From the IMG/VR virus record IMGVR_UViG_3300032897_000009, positions 1 through 49,137 of that record: a stretch of DNA of 49,137 nt. One strand, written 5' to 3'. Below are positions 1 to 8,409 of the stretch, piece after piece. Every line of letters starts with the position of its first letter. The stretch's first letter is position 1. Made by a program: the position numbers and the translations under genes. The notes under the pieces were generated by a model, which worked only from the letters and a program-made list of their open reading frames with translations, made no database searches and was not told where the DNA came from. The stretch is from a virus.

Positions 1-127
1 GGCGTCTGTATCGATTTCAATGCAACAGTAACCCCTTGCTTGATTCCTGCCGGGGTCGGTGTAATAGTAAAATCAAGGCCAAGTGGCCACTTGTCTATGT
101 GCTTCGATTTGCCTACTGCGGTTCGAG
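1..127. repeat. Terminal direct repeat (assembly overlap), left copy
   Basis: These 127 bases are identical to 49011-49137. An exact 127-base overlap at the contig ends is typical of a circular k-mer assembly, so I read it as one locus seen twice, not as a biological terminal repeat. The reading frame of the protease-capsid gene continues through it without a stop, which supports true circularity. Confidence 0.9.
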
Positions 128-1667
128 CAACAAGATGCACAGCCGTTCCAGTTGACCAGCCCATCTTTCCAGCAGCAATCGCGGCCTTAACGGTCTTGGC
201 AATCTTCGCCACGTATTCATCGTGTGCGGTCTCGAAGGAATCATAAAGCACGCCATCGATGGCAATGCCGTCATCGTCCATTGTTGCGGTCGCCTGTCCG
301 ATGGCTTTCTTGATTCGCACAACACCCTTTGCCGTTTTGATCGGCAAACAGTGATGAACATAGATCGGGCCGGTGATCGATTTCACGGCTTCGCTGAATC
401 CGTAATCGGTGGCTTTGTCGAAATAATCTGCGTCAACATCAGGATCGGAGGCAGTTGAAAATGCAATGCACTTCTCGCCCAGATGTCCATTTTCCTTCAT
501 CTTGATCGCGCCGCAGAAATTCATCAGCATCGAGGACTTGACCGTTGTGCCTTCGCTCGATGCTTTCTCCACATCTTCCCAGGTATATTCTACCTGCGTC
601 CATTTGTCGGGTGAATCGAAATCATAATCATCCACGCCGAGCGTCGTATAGCCCACACGATATTCCTTCGTGCCGAGACTAATCACGATTGCATCGTCCA
701 GAACGTCAAGGACGGTCGGACACGAGACGTATCCGTATTGATTCGGCTCGTCTGCGTCTTCCGGGTAATCCACGGGAAGAGTATCGTCTTCCTGCCACCA
801 TTCATACCACGAGTTGCGAATGTCGTTTACCAGGTCTTGCAAGGAATTGTTCTTTGTCGCGGCAGAAGGCGGCCCGGCTTTATCAATCTTCTGTTTCCAC
901 GCTGAGACAATCCGGCGCTTGATTTTCGCCACGTCACCGGCTGAATACTTCCCGGCGTTCTTCGGCTTGTTGATGTAATTCCACGCTGCACGGATATGCG
1001 CTTCGGTATCGATGGGATATTTCTTGTTCTTCTCGTCAGCGAACGAGACGTTTCCATATTTGCTCAGTCCTTGCTTCGGTTTCACATCGGGACGTTTTGC
1101 GACTTTCGCCGCAAGCCTTGTTTTGGCCTCAACATCCGACCATTCTTTTTCGACCATCGTCCACTGCGTCATGTCTTCCTCAAACGTGATCTCGTCATTC
1201 ACGTCTTCATAAGGCACACGGTAGTAATTATCACCGAACTTGGCAATGACGGAATCATCCAGCACATCCACGCAATAGGGTGTCTTCGGAGTCCATTGAT
1301 CGGTTCCGAACTCCTCCTGGAACTCAGAACGGACTTTATTAACATACTCTTCGAGATTCACGCTCTTGCCAGCCGGAAAATTCTGCGTGCCATCCGGGCC
1401 GCATTCCGCGCCGAGGTTCACGGCATGATCGTGTATCTTCTCGACCATCGCCTTGTCTTCCTTCGAGAAGCGTGCACCAGACTTTGTAGCCTTGTTACAA
1501 TCCCGATCTACGCTCATTTCTTTCGTCAGGTCGTGGACTTTCTGGATGCGAGTTTGATCGTCCGTGTTATTGCGCGATCCCTTTTTGATGGCCGTGATTT
1601 CCGAGAACGCAGAAAGTAAGTCTGCGAGTCTATCGTCCATCGTGACGGTTATGTTTAACGTGTCCAT
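1..1667 (-). CDS. Prohead protease part of a protease-major capsid fusion (5' part)
   Basis: The frame opens at the ATG at 1667, seven bases after an AAGGAG site (an ATG at 1673 lies too close to it), and runs off the left end. It continues in frame from 49010 to the TAG at 47606, giving about 1,023 aa. The protease domain is about residues 400-545. It has GPIYVHH (His438/439), then GWSTGTAVH (candidate nucleophile Ser505) and the closing TPTPAG at 536-541, as in HK97-type prohead proteases, which trim the capsid scaffold inside the prohead. About 390 N-terminal residues precede it: a near-repeated acidic module (133-180 and 318-367, both with VLDD and a W..DVE end) flanking a SKYGNVSFAD...AGKYSAGD segment (about 200-262) that resembles DUF6582. 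These could be targeting or scaffold segments. The family call is confident; the fusion depends on the circular junction. Confidence 0.85.
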   Translation of the reverse strand, partial: MDTLNITVTMDDRLADLLSAFSEITAIKKGSRNNTDDQTRIQKVHDLTKEMSVDRDCNKATKSGARFSKEDKAMVEKIHDHAVNLGAECGPDGTQNFPAGKSVNLEEYVNKVRSEFQEEFGTDQWTPKTPYCVDVLDDSVIAKFGDNYYRVPYEDVNDEITFEEDMTQWTMVEKEWSDVEAKTRLAAKVAKRPDVKPKQGLSKYGNVSFADEKNKKYPIDTEAHIRAAWNYINKPKNAGKYSAGDVAKIKRRIVSAWKQKIDKAGPPSAATKNNSLQDLVNDIRNSWYEWWQEDDTLPVDYPEDADEPNQYGYVSCPTVLDVLDDAIVISLGTKEYRVGYTTLGVDDYDFDSPDKWTQVEYTWEDVEKASSEGTTVKSSMLMNFCGAIKMKENGHLGEKCIAFSTASDPDVDADYFDKATDYGFSEAVKSITGPIYVHHCLPIKTAKGVVRIKKAIGQATATMDDDGIAIDGVLYDSFETAHDEYVAKIAKTVKAAIAAGKMGWSTGTAVHLVARTAVGKSKHIDKWPLGLDFTITPTPAGIKQGVTVALKSIQT

Positions 1668-1681
1668 CTGCATTCTCCTTG

Positions 1682-1909
1682 TTACGATACTCTTTGCGTC
1701 GGCAAGCCACCCAAAATCATACCGGGCTTGACGATGTGTGATTTCTCTTCTTCGTTCGGCATCATCGCCGCGCCTTCCAATGCCTGCAAAAGCATCTTGA
1801 CAGCCATGCGCTTGTTCTGCGGCAACGAGAATTTCATCTCTCCATTATCGGTAAGCTGTACAATGATCTGCGCTATCAACTTCGGTGCTGATTTTGCTTC
1901 TTCGCTCAT
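1682..1909 (-). CDS. Small hypothetical protein between portal and protease
   Basis: A 75-aa protein of unknown function, Lys/Met-rich in the middle. Its ATG overlaps the stop of the upstream 56-aa gene (ATGA), and it ends just before the protease ribosome binding site. The position in the head operon suggests a minor head or assembly role, which is inference only. Confidence 0.65.
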   Translation of the reverse strand: MSEEAKSAPKLIAQIIVQLTDNGEMKFSLPQNKRMAVKMLLQALEGAAMMPNEEEKSHIVKPGMILGGLPTQRVS

Positions 1910-2076
1910 ATCAAATCATTCTCCGCCATGAATGCCAGCACATCATCATCGTCTTTGCTTCGGCTTCTCGATGTTGCAAAGCCCGATCCCATTGGAATAA
2001 TCAAAGGCGGCGGTGCGCTTCCCGCCATCTGAAACGCACTCACCTGAAACGCAGTATCTTGAAATGCCGAGTTCAT
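1906..2076 (-). CDS. Small hypothetical protein (56 aa)
   Basis: Short ORF linked by ATGA overlaps on both sides: its ATG overlaps the stop of the preceding short ORF and its TGA overlaps the start of the 75-aa gene. It begins with repeats of the type AFQ (AFQDTAFQVSAFQ), then a Pro-rich stretch and a run of Asp. Function unknown. The stop-start chain is the main support. Confidence 0.5.
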   Translation of the reverse strand: MNSAFQDTAFQVSAFQMAGSAPPPLIIPMGSGFATSRSRSKDDDDVLAFMAENDLI

Positions 2077-2129
2077 TTCTTCGTCAACGTCGCAATCATA
2101 TCCTGCACAGCTTCTTTATACCATTGCAT
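2073..2129 (-). CDS. Short ORF downstream of portal, start uncertain
   Basis: An ORF ending in QDMIATLTKK whose stop overlaps the start of the next gene (ATGA). The only ATG is at 2129 (18 aa), but the frame stays open up to about 2225, into the portal 3' end, and that upstream part also reads like protein (for example QAGWGYQLHPAIGARN). It could be reached by a +1 frameshift at the end of the portal gene or by a non-standard start. No clear Shine-Dalgarno site. Confidence 0.35.
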   Translation of the reverse strand: MQWYKEAVQDMIATLTKK

Positions 2130-2202
2130 GGCGTTTTGCTGGTATTCGGAATTTCGTGCACCGATAGCCGGATGGAGTTGATAACCCCAACCCGCTTGAA
2201 AA

Positions 2203-4143
2203 TTACATTCGTATGCGCTTACGATTCACATCGGCATGGATTGCTTCGAGTTTATCATACAGTTTGTCGGATACGTTCTTGATGGCCTCTGCGGTCTTTG
2301 TACCATCCTGTTCGGCTATCCTATTTTCGAGAATGCGATCCGCGTTCGTTTTCACCGTCTCGGTGAGTTCAGAGGAAATAGAAAACAGTGCTGCACTCAT
2401 GGACTCATCGTATTGTTTCCGTTCCTGTGCGCTCTTGGTTTCATATTGTTCTCGGAAACTCTTGAACTCTGCACGCCATTGATCATCACCGGTCTTTGCG
2501 GTTTCGATTATCCGGTTCATTTCGGACTGCATCGCACCAAAGGAATCTCCTACGGATGTTGTCATGCCCGCCACGTCGATCTTGATTTCCTTTACTCGGG
2601 AATCCAAAGACTCAATGGATTGGAGAATTTCCCGGTTCAATTCAACACTCGTCTTGAGCGTCGCCGCAGGTGCGCAATAATGATTCACGACCTCAGCGAA
2701 TATACCGCGCACAACATCGGCATTATCGGCTTTTTCAAGCAGGGCAAAAACACCTGCCTTGATTTCGCTTGGGATGAAACTACTCTCAAATTCAACCTGT
2801 GCAGACTTCTTCGCATCCAATCGCTTCAGGGCTTTGCGCTTCCACCGATCCAAATCATCACGCATTGCGGATTTCTCGCCTACATCTTTTCCACCTGATT
2901 CTTCTACCACAGGGCCGGGAGGTGCTTCGGTTACACCCTGAGCAAGCACGGACTGCCTGCCGGTCAACAGCGGTTCGGTCGGCCCGGCTTCCCATTCGGC
3001 TTTGTAGTCTTCAGGGATGTCGATACCAAGCACGGCGGCTGCAAGTTGCGGCTTCATGCCCGATAGGACATAATTGCGGAACGCACCGGATCGCTCTTTC
3101 TCATCCTCTTGAAGTTCGGTCATTTGTTGCGGGAAGAACGTGAGCTTCATGTCGAAATCATTCAACAGCTTCGTATTAAACTGGTGCTCAAAGAACTTCG
3201 TGCGCGGGATGATTGTATGTTTCAGAAAATGCTGCATATCCGAATCAGCAGTTGCATAATTGGCCGCATTGGAAATCAAGACCGTCTTTGGAATATCGAA
3301 TGCCCACGAAATATCATCGATAGCATGTTCCTTCAAAGCTGGGATGGCAAGGTCTTTGAAGTCTGGTGTCAGAATCTGTGGTTTCACTTCTCCTGAAACC
3401 GCCAGCACGCGGAAAGCATTACGCATTCCCTGCATTGCTTTCTTGAAGAAACTCTCAACTCGTTCTTTTTCTGCCGGTTGTGGATCACCGGGTAAACCAA
3501 GCATCGTGACCGGCATAGCACCGGACTCGAAGAATTGCGAAGCGAAAAATGTCAGGTAATGCTGCAAGCGTGAACTTGTCATGCCAACAGCCGCCGGAGC
3601 AGTACCCGGGCCGATGTCATCCGACACGCTGAATTGTCGGAGATAGAACATCTCATCAGCTGACCAATAACCCTCCTTCGTCAGCGGATAAGTCTTGCCA
3701 TTCAGATATTGCTGGAATCCGATCTCGGTCGAAGTCGGGTCTTTGCGGTTAACTTTCTTCACCACGACCGTGAATGGATTGAGCCATTGAAGGCCGACCT
3801 GCGTTCCGCCTTCATCTGCCAGACGCACGCAATAGGATGCGCCTTTGAGTAGCAACGATGCTTCCGTTTTCCAGATCAAATCTTGAAATGGCAACATCTC
3901 TTCGTACGGATATTCGATTTCGTCTTTGCCATTAATCTTCGTGATTTTATACGGAACAGACGTAAGCGTATTACACCGGAGATTCACTGCCCTGAATAAC
4001 AGCGGAACCTTGCTAAAGGAATCTGCCTCATCCTTGACTTTCTCAGATTTATTCTGACCGTATTGGAGCTGATCGACAGTCCAGGGAATACTGATGATCG
4101 TCTTGATACCACCGCGCTCCATCACAAACTGTTGATAGGCCAT
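2203..4143 (-). CDS. Portal protein (HK97/phage_portal type)
   Basis: 646 aa. Residues from about 40 to 410 match the phage portal family: an N-terminal region with VPLLFRAVNLRCNTL, then DIPKTVLISNAANYATAD and the QFNTKLLND segment near the wing and stem. The portal forms the dodecameric ring at the capsid vertex through which DNA is packaged. A C-terminal extension of about 220 aa, charged and coiled-coil-like, is longer than in typical portals. It lies between the glycosyltransferase and the protease, in normal head-gene order. Confidence 0.92.
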   Translation of the reverse strand: MAYQQFVMERGGIKTIISIPWTVDQLQYGQNKSEKVKDEADSFSKVPLLFRAVNLRCNTLTSVPYKITKINGKDEIEYPYEEMLPFQDLIWKTEASLLLKGASYCVRLADEGGTQVGLQWLNPFTVVVKKVNRKDPTSTEIGFQQYLNGKTYPLTKEGYWSADEMFYLRQFSVSDDIGPGTAPAAVGMTSSRLQHYLTFFASQFFESGAMPVTMLGLPGDPQPAEKERVESFFKKAMQGMRNAFRVLAVSGEVKPQILTPDFKDLAIPALKEHAIDDISWAFDIPKTVLISNAANYATADSDMQHFLKHTIIPRTKFFEHQFNTKLLNDFDMKLTFFPQQMTELQEDEKERSGAFRNYVLSGMKPQLAAAVLGIDIPEDYKAEWEAGPTEPLLTGRQSVLAQGVTEAPPGPVVEESGGKDVGEKSAMRDDLDRWKRKALKRLDAKKSAQVEFESSFIPSEIKAGVFALLEKADNADVVRGIFAEVVNHYCAPAATLKTSVELNREILQSIESLDSRVKEIKIDVAGMTTSVGDSFGAMQSEMNRIIETAKTGDDQWRAEFKSFREQYETKSAQERKQYDESMSAALFSISSELTETVKTNADRILENRIAEQDGTKTAEAIKNVSDKLYDKLEAIHADVNRKRIRM

Positions 4144-4147
4144 TGTC

Positions 4148-4732
4148 TCAGTGCCTTATCCGATAGGTAATACTCTCAGACATCTTCGCTCGTGCTCCGG
4201 CGCCGATGAACGCTTTTACCGTGAGCCAATCCTCACTCGTGCCATCAATGAACGCGAGTTTATGATCCCGCGCAAATTCACGGCGGAAACAAAAGGCGTT
4301 GCACACGTTCCCCGCCGAGAATCCAAAGTTCCCAAGCGGAGGCCGGAGGTCAACGCCATTTTCCATTTCTGCCCGGAAATGAATCAAATCCAAATCATTG
4401 CATTCCGCTTTGAGTCGTTCAACATAATCCGGCGTCACCGTGTCATCGTCATCGAGTGACGCAATCCATTCCGAGACCGCAAACGACAACCCGACATTGC
4501 GCACGCAAGCAGCTACGTTATCATGACCCAATTTGCTTGGAAGGTTCAACGTGTAGATGTTACGTTGTTTCTCTGCTCCCCACCAATCCGAGGAAATTAA
4601 TTGCGTTGAGACGTTATCACCTATCACGATTGCAGCCCAATCCGGATCGGTCTGTTCGCAAAGACTCGACAGCGTTCGCATAAGCGTTTGCCGACCAATT
4701 GTGGGAATGATGAACGTCACAAAGTGGATCAT
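4148..4732 (-). CDS. Family 2 glycosyltransferase inserted in the head operon
   Basis: 194 aa. It has a GT-A start (FIIPTIGR), a repeated nucleotide-sugar-binding pattern and the metal-binding run DDDD in ASLDDDDTVTP, followed by a SEDW acceptor-side motif. This is the GT2 fold, which transfers a sugar from a nucleotide sugar. The ATG overlaps the stop of the 66-aa gene. Placement between large terminase and portal means it is expressed late, so the acceptor may be a virion protein; the true acceptor is unknown. Confidence 0.85.
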   Translation of the reverse strand: MIHFVTFIIPTIGRQTLMRTLSSLCEQTDPDWAAIVIGDNVSTQLISSDWWGAEKQRNIYTLNLPSKLGHDNVAACVRNVGLSFAVSEWIASLDDDDTVTPDYVERLKAECNDLDLIHFRAEMENGVDLRPPLGNFGFSAGNVCNAFCFRREFARDHKLAFIDGTSEDWLTVKAFIGAGARAKMSESITYRIRH

Positions 4733-4929
4733 ACTTGTTCCTCTTCGTGGTGATGTTTTTCATTCACGCAGACCGCTTCGGACTCGGTCACACCGTCATT
4801 GTCAGTACCAAACTCAACTTGCAAATCGCATGTCTCCGCTACACCGAATGCGTTTACCCACTGTTTGCGAACCGCCTGTGTCATCGCATCCTTCGTGCCG
4901 GTTTTTATTTTGAATGCAGTCCTGAACAT
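4729..4929 (-). CDS. Small hypothetical protein between terminase and glycosyltransferase
   Basis: 66 aa, acidic and His-rich C-terminus (KHHHEEEQV). Its start overlaps the stop of the terminase gene (TAATG) and its stop overlaps the start of the glycosyltransferase (ATGA). No family recognised. The overlaps on both sides support translation. Confidence 0.65.
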   Translation of the reverse strand: MFRTAFKIKTGTKDAMTQAVRKQWVNAFGVAETCDLQVEFGTDNDGVTESEAVCVNEKHHHEEEQV

Positions 4930-6182
4930 TACACTTCAAAAAGAATTGAAAACTCAGGACTATTCATAAATCGCTCACACCCATAGCGCATAGGATCGAT
5001 TATGTGATTGTACGCATCAATGGGACTATTCATCAGCTGCCCATCCTTTGATTCAAAAGCATAGTTGTTGAGTTCAAGAACTGTGTTCGTGCATCGAGGG
5101 TGAACGATGATCTTGAATTGTCTAAGGAACTGGATTCCGTTCATAATCGAATCCTTGCCCTTGCGTGCTCCCACAATTCTATCGATACCATAACTTTTTA
5201 TCTCATCGATCGATTTAGGCTCTGCACTGTCGGCAACTATTCTTTCTTTTGCATAGCCCTTATACTTGAGCATATCTGCAATTTCATTGTTCAACATGCC
5301 TTTCTGATAGTGCTCATCGAAGAGATACAGTTCTTTCGCTTTTATATCAACAAGCATGCAGGCCAGTCCTGTTGGGTCTGCGGTATATCCGAAATCCAGA
5401 CCGAAAGCAGATTCGATATGTGGTCGTGATTTTATAAGAACATCCTTGTCGAATTCTCGTTCTTCCCAGTTATCAAACACAAGACCTTCTGCGACACCCC
5501 ACTCGCCAAGACCCTCAACACGATACCGGCGTGGATTCTTCTTTCTCAGTTCGTCAAACCACTGCCTATCCGCGTCGTCGATGAATTCATTGCAGGTATA
5601 GTCCGTGCGAAGAGTAAACGCTGTCTCATCCACGACATCAAAAAACCGTTTCTTAATCCAGTGCTTCTCATTCCACGGATTCATTGTTCCTGTAATCTGT
5701 TTGAACAACGGAGCCGGAATAGCTCCACGGATAGAACCGTCTACCATGTCAAAGTCTTGCTCGTTCGATACTTGATAAAACTCCTCGAACCAAGCCCAAC
5801 AGAGATACCCTATCTCAACGGTGATCGATGTGATTGATTGTGGATCGTCAAGGCCTCGAAAGAGTATCTTCTGTCCTGTTGGTTTGTACGTGACTTCAAG
5901 TGGATGGGTTGTGGATTCCCAGAGATGTTCGACCTTCAGACGACGGATAGCCCACTTGAGCTGCGCATAGGTTGAATCCTTATGGTCTTTATAGATTTTG
6001 CGAACAACAAGTGCATTTGCACCGGGGTACTTCATGATGTTCTCAATGAGCCAGAGACTTGTTGTCGTAGATTTCTTTGACGCTCTCCCACCGATAAGGA
6101 TACGATACCTATTGCGAGACATCCAAAAGTCCTTGTAGCCCTTACCCACAACCTCGGAAAGCCTCACTATCGTTTCGGTCAT
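4929..6182 (-). CDS. terL: Terminase large subunit (PBSX/Terminase_3-like)
   Basis: 417 aa, full length. The N-terminal ATPase has Walker A GGRASKKS (31-38) and Walker B ending in FEEF (132-135). The C-terminal RNase H-like nuclease begins at GLDFGYTADPTG and includes ADSAEPKSIDEIKSYG. It drives DNA into the prohead and cuts packaged DNA. The ATG overlaps the stop of the small-subunit gene (ATGA), the classic terS-terL pair. Confidence 0.95.
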   Translation of the reverse strand: MTETIVRLSEVVGKGYKDFWMSRNRYRILIGGRASKKSTTTSLWLIENIMKYPGANALVVRKIYKDHKDSTYAQLKWAIRRLKVEHLWESTTHPLEVTYKPTGQKILFRGLDDPQSITSITVEIGYLCWAWFEEFYQVSNEQDFDMVDGSIRGAIPAPLFKQITGTMNPWNEKHWIKKRFFDVVDETAFTLRTDYTCNEFIDDADRQWFDELRKKNPRRYRVEGLGEWGVAEGLVFDNWEEREFDKDVLIKSRPHIESAFGLDFGYTADPTGLACMLVDIKAKELYLFDEHYQKGMLNNEIADMLKYKGYAKERIVADSAEPKSIDEIKSYGIDRIVGARKGKDSIMNGIQFLRQFKIIVHPRCTNTVLELNNYAFESKDGQLMNSPIDAYNHIIDPMRYGCERFMNSPEFSILFEV

Positions 6183-6502
6183 TTCAGGTCTTCCACAAAC
6201 TTTGTCAAACCAATTTCTCCAGAATGTTCCATTGGTTGCGGAGGTTTACCATATCTGTACTCAGCGAGCGTCTTGAGTGCAATCACGTTCGGCTCTTTCG
6301 AATAAACACGCGTCTCGCCGTCCTTCACCTCAGCCATCTCTATGCCTGCTCCAAGCTCTGCAAGTTTGCGCCAAATGAAATCAGTGCCACCGTATTCTTT
6401 TGCACCAAGAACCTTGTCGATAAGATCACGGACTTCATCACGTGACTTGTTTGGTTTTCCCTTTCTACTGCCGCCGCCTGTTTTCTTTCCGTTCCTTGCC
6501 AT
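6179..6502 (-). CDS. Probable terminase small subunit
   Basis: 107 aa, starting with a basic GKKTGGGSRKGKPNK segment followed by a helical region and a KTLAEYRYGKPPQ segment seen in many phage small terminase-like proteins. It sits directly upstream of terL with a 4-base overlap and is the first gene after a terminator, so it opens the late operon. The DNA-binding role is inferred from position and composition; sequence evidence alone is moderate. Confidence 0.7.
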   Translation of the reverse strand: MARNGKKTGGGSRKGKPNKSRDEVRDLIDKVLGAKEYGGTDFIWRKLAELGAGIEMAEVKDGETRVYSKEPNVIALKTLAEYRYGKPPQPMEHSGEIGLTKFVEDLK

Positions 6503-6540
6503 TTTCGCACTTCAATCGCACTTTGTCATTTTCAGCCTAT

Positions 6541-6584
6541 AAACACAAAAGCCAATCTGAAAGCATTTCTGCTTTTGGATTGGC
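6541..6584 (-). terminator. Rho-independent terminator before the late operon
   Basis: On the minus strand a strong two-part hairpin (outer GCCAATC/GATTGGC, inner AAAGCA/TGCTTT, 6551-6584) is followed by TTTTGTGTTT. It separates the small early genes at 6634-6929 from the terminase genes. Read-through or antitermination, or a separate late promoter that I do not see in 6503-6540, must feed the late operon. Confidence 0.75.
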
Positions 6585-6633
6585 TGGAATCGGTCTCGCG
6601 ACCTTTGGCTTGAATGAGGTTATGGAATTTGGT

Positions 6634-6813
6634 TTACGCCGTCATCACCAGTTTTTTGTTCGATGTTACTTTGACGATTCTCTCTTCGTTTCTTGGTGCG
6701 TTGTAAAATCTGAATAATTCTTGAGCGATAGTGGAATCAACGAATACTTGAATGGGGGTATGCGTGTTGACTTGGATCTCTTCGGTGCCGATGATGAGTT
6801 TGAGATCAGGCAT
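6634..6813 (-). CDS. Small hypothetical protein
   Basis: 59 aa from the ATG at 6813, which overlaps the stop of the 38-aa gene (TGATG). A longer form would need a TTG start at 6849. The sequence looks like a small beta-rich fold (LKLIIGTEEIQVNTHTPIQV). No family recognised. Confidence 0.6.
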   Translation of the reverse strand: MPDLKLIIGTEEIQVNTHTPIQVFVDSTIAQELFRFYNAPRNEERIVKVTSNKKLVMTA

Positions 6814-6929
6814 CAGTTTCTGTGTCCGCGAATGAAAATGAATTGCCAATCGTAACCGAAGAGATATTCGTGAATTGCGAGATTGATGATTCTTGGATCA
6901 AGTTTGCTGAACAGCTTCCCGTCTTTCAT
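6813..6929 (-). CDS. Small hypothetical protein (38 aa)
   Basis: Good ribosome binding site (AAAGGG, four bases from the ATG) and a stop that overlaps the next start (TGATG). The aromatic-rich peptide reads IHEYLFGYDWQFIFIRGH. It is the first gene downstream of the promoter at 7011-7039. Confidence 0.55.
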   Translation of the reverse strand: MKDGKLFSKLDPRIINLAIHEYLFGYDWQFIFIRGHRN

Positions 6930-7010
6930 CTTTCCCTTTCAAATAACCCCGATCTTCCCGTGAGAGAAAACCGGGGTCGAGGAGTGTCAAAATGAAAACC
7001 TGACAGTGGA

Positions 7011-7039
7011 AGAATACGCTTTTTTTTCAGTTCTGTCAA
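7011..7039 (-). promoter_or_regulatory. Sigma70-like promoter
   Basis: Minus-strand TTGACA (7039-7034), 17-base spacer, TATTCT (7016-7011). Just downstream, around the expected start point, lies the inverted pair TGTCA/TGACA (6985-7005), a possible operator. The promoter serves the two small genes before the late-operon terminator and is well placed to feed the terminase genes if termination is overcome. Confidence 0.75.
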
Positions 7040-7042
7040 GAA

Positions 7043-7270
7043 TTAAGTTGATTTCTCGCATCCCATGACAAACCGCTCGATGGCCTTGATGGTGGATTGA
7101 TGAAGTACCTTGAGTTCACCATTGACGAGCATCAGAAAACATACGGCGCCCCTATCTGGAACATTGGCCTTTATTTGCCGCCGTGCTTCTCGAATCATTG
7201 ATTTGGTGATGCAGAAGCGGAGCGGAGTTCCTTTGGATGCCGTCCAGTATTCGTCTATGTTGACGGTCAT
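7043..7270 (-). CDS. Hypothetical protein (75 aa)
   Basis: Start supported by GGAG about seven bases upstream and by an ATGA overlap with the preceding 51-aa gene. The stop falls just before the promoter at 7011-7039. Basic and helical in the centre. No known family. Confidence 0.65.
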   Translation of the reverse strand: MTVNIDEYWTASKGTPLRFCITKSMIREARRQIKANVPDRGAVCFLMLVNGELKVLHQSTIKAIERFVMGCEKST

Positions 7271-7422
7271 ATTCGATCTCCATTAAGCCTCTTCATCTGC
7301 ATCGAATGAGATTCTATAGGCATAAAAATAGCGAATTGCATAATTCGCCTTTCTAACGCCGATTCTTTCAAATACTGGCGTATTCCCTTGACCATGCTGG
7401 GTTCGTTTAATTTCGTTTTCAT
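7267..7422 (-). CDS. Small hypothetical protein (51 aa)
   Basis: ATG overlaps the stop of the upstream membrane protein (ATGA), with GAGGT as binding site, and its TGA overlaps the next ATG. A longer reading in another frame over the same bases lacks these signals. Basic, Met-rich, unknown function. Confidence 0.55.
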   Translation of the reverse strand: MKTKLNEPSMVKGIRQYLKESALERRIMQFAIFMPIESHSMQMKRLNGDRI

Positions 7423-7955
7423 TTCGACCTCGTCCCCAATAAATACGCACCAACAACCGCGATAATTGCAACTGGTATCTCATACCATGCCCGACCGGAT
7501 TCTACCGTTCGCGTGGTGGTAGTAGAGTCTACGTAACGCCATGTTGAATCACCCTTGAAAGTCCACGACAAAGAATCACCGATGGGATAGAACGTCGCTA
7601 CAATCTTTCCAACCTTAGGCAGATCAATGGGAATAAGTTTCGGCTGCGAGAGTTGAAATATCAGTTCTTCATCGGCGATGTTTTCATCGTAAGCCTCCAT
7701 CAGTAATCCCTTGAGACTATCCACCGTTCCAGGCCAATGATCGGCAATCTTCGGAATCTGTGGTTTCAATTCAGGATTAACGGGCTTGATATTATGAACG
7801 ACATTTGAATCAATCCTGCCGGCTACGGCTACCGAGTCATGTTTCGTTACCGATGTAACCGGACTGTGCCTCACCTCATAATCTCTGAAATAATATCCTG
7901 CACCGAATATTGCAATGACCGCAAGAACAGGCCAGAATCTTTTGAGTAATATCAT
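7419..7955 (-). CDS. Membrane-anchored hypothetical protein
   Basis: 178 aa with an N-terminal membrane segment (about residues 8-23), a long non-cytoplasmic region containing TDSLKG-type helical stretches, and a second hydrophobic segment near the C-terminus (VAIIAVVGAYLL). The shape resembles phage envelope proteins, including spanin-like ones, but I see no lipobox and would not assign a role. Confidence 0.7.
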   Translation of the reverse strand: MILLKRFWPVLAVIAIFGAGYYFRDYEVRHSPVTSVTKHDSVAVAGRIDSNVVHNIKPVNPELKPQIPKIADHWPGTVDSLKGLLMEAYDENIADEELIFQLSQPKLIPIDLPKVGKIVATFYPIGDSLSWTFKGDSTWRYVDSTTTTRTVESGRAWYEIPVAIIAVVGAYLLGTRSK

Positions 7956-8146
7956 GAGACCTCCAGTAATGTTGTGTTATGAATTCTTGAGACCATGCGT
8001 TCCCTAGGTGGAAGCCTGAGTTGAAAATCATATTCAAATCCATCCTCGCCAGGTTTGTTAGCCGTTACGACTCCAATATGTTTTGTCTCGCCCTTTGAAT
8101 TCCTATACTCGACGTGATAAGGTTTTCCATGTTCTACCTGATTCAT
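7952..8146 (-). CDS. Hypothetical protein (64 aa)
   Basis: Joined by ATGA overlaps to the genes on both sides. Looks like a small beta-barrel-type domain (HGKPYHVEYRNSKGETKHIG). No known family. Confidence 0.65.
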   Translation of the reverse strand: MNQVEHGKPYHVEYRNSKGETKHIGVVTANKPGEDGFEYDFQLRLPPRERMVSRIHNTTLLEVS

Positions 8147-8409
8147 ACTTGCTCCTCTACTGGTTCTCGTTTCAATCGTTCATCTACTTGTATCATTTTT
8201 GATGTTTCAGTCTGGTTCTTGTTGGATTTTATGAGATTGCATTTTACATGCAGTGCTTGGCAATTGGCTTGAGAATTTAATCCTTCGGCCTCAGTGAGAT
8301 TGGGATTAACATGATCTCCATGAATCTTTGATCTATCCATTGCCATTTCGAGATTGCAGATAGGACATATTCCGCGTTGACGTTTATGGGCAATATAGAT
8401 GGCTTCCAT
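8143..8409 (-). CDS. HNH endonuclease-like protein
   Basis: 88 aa with a CPIC zinc pair, then HGDHVNP, then NCQALHVKCN, the order of an HNH nuclease (zinc-bound beta-beta-alpha metal fold that nicks or cuts DNA). The start lies inside the 3' part of the upstream ASCH-like gene in another frame, and that gene loses its family resemblance exactly where the HNH frame begins, as if the HNH gene had landed there. HNH proteins near terminase genes sometimes assist packaging, but this one is in the early operon. Confidence 0.8.
   Translation of the reverse strand: MEAIYIAHKRQRGICPICNLEMAMDRSKIHGDHVNPNLTEAEGLNSQANCQALHVKCNLIKSNKNQTETSKMIQVDERLKREPVEEQV

Noticed and set aside
996-1619. 207-aa plus-strand ORF
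   Set aside because: Antisense shadow of the protease, which has clear motifs on the minus strand.
2236-2898. 220-aa plus-strand ORF
   Set aside because: Antisense to the portal gene; no start signals and no family resemblance.
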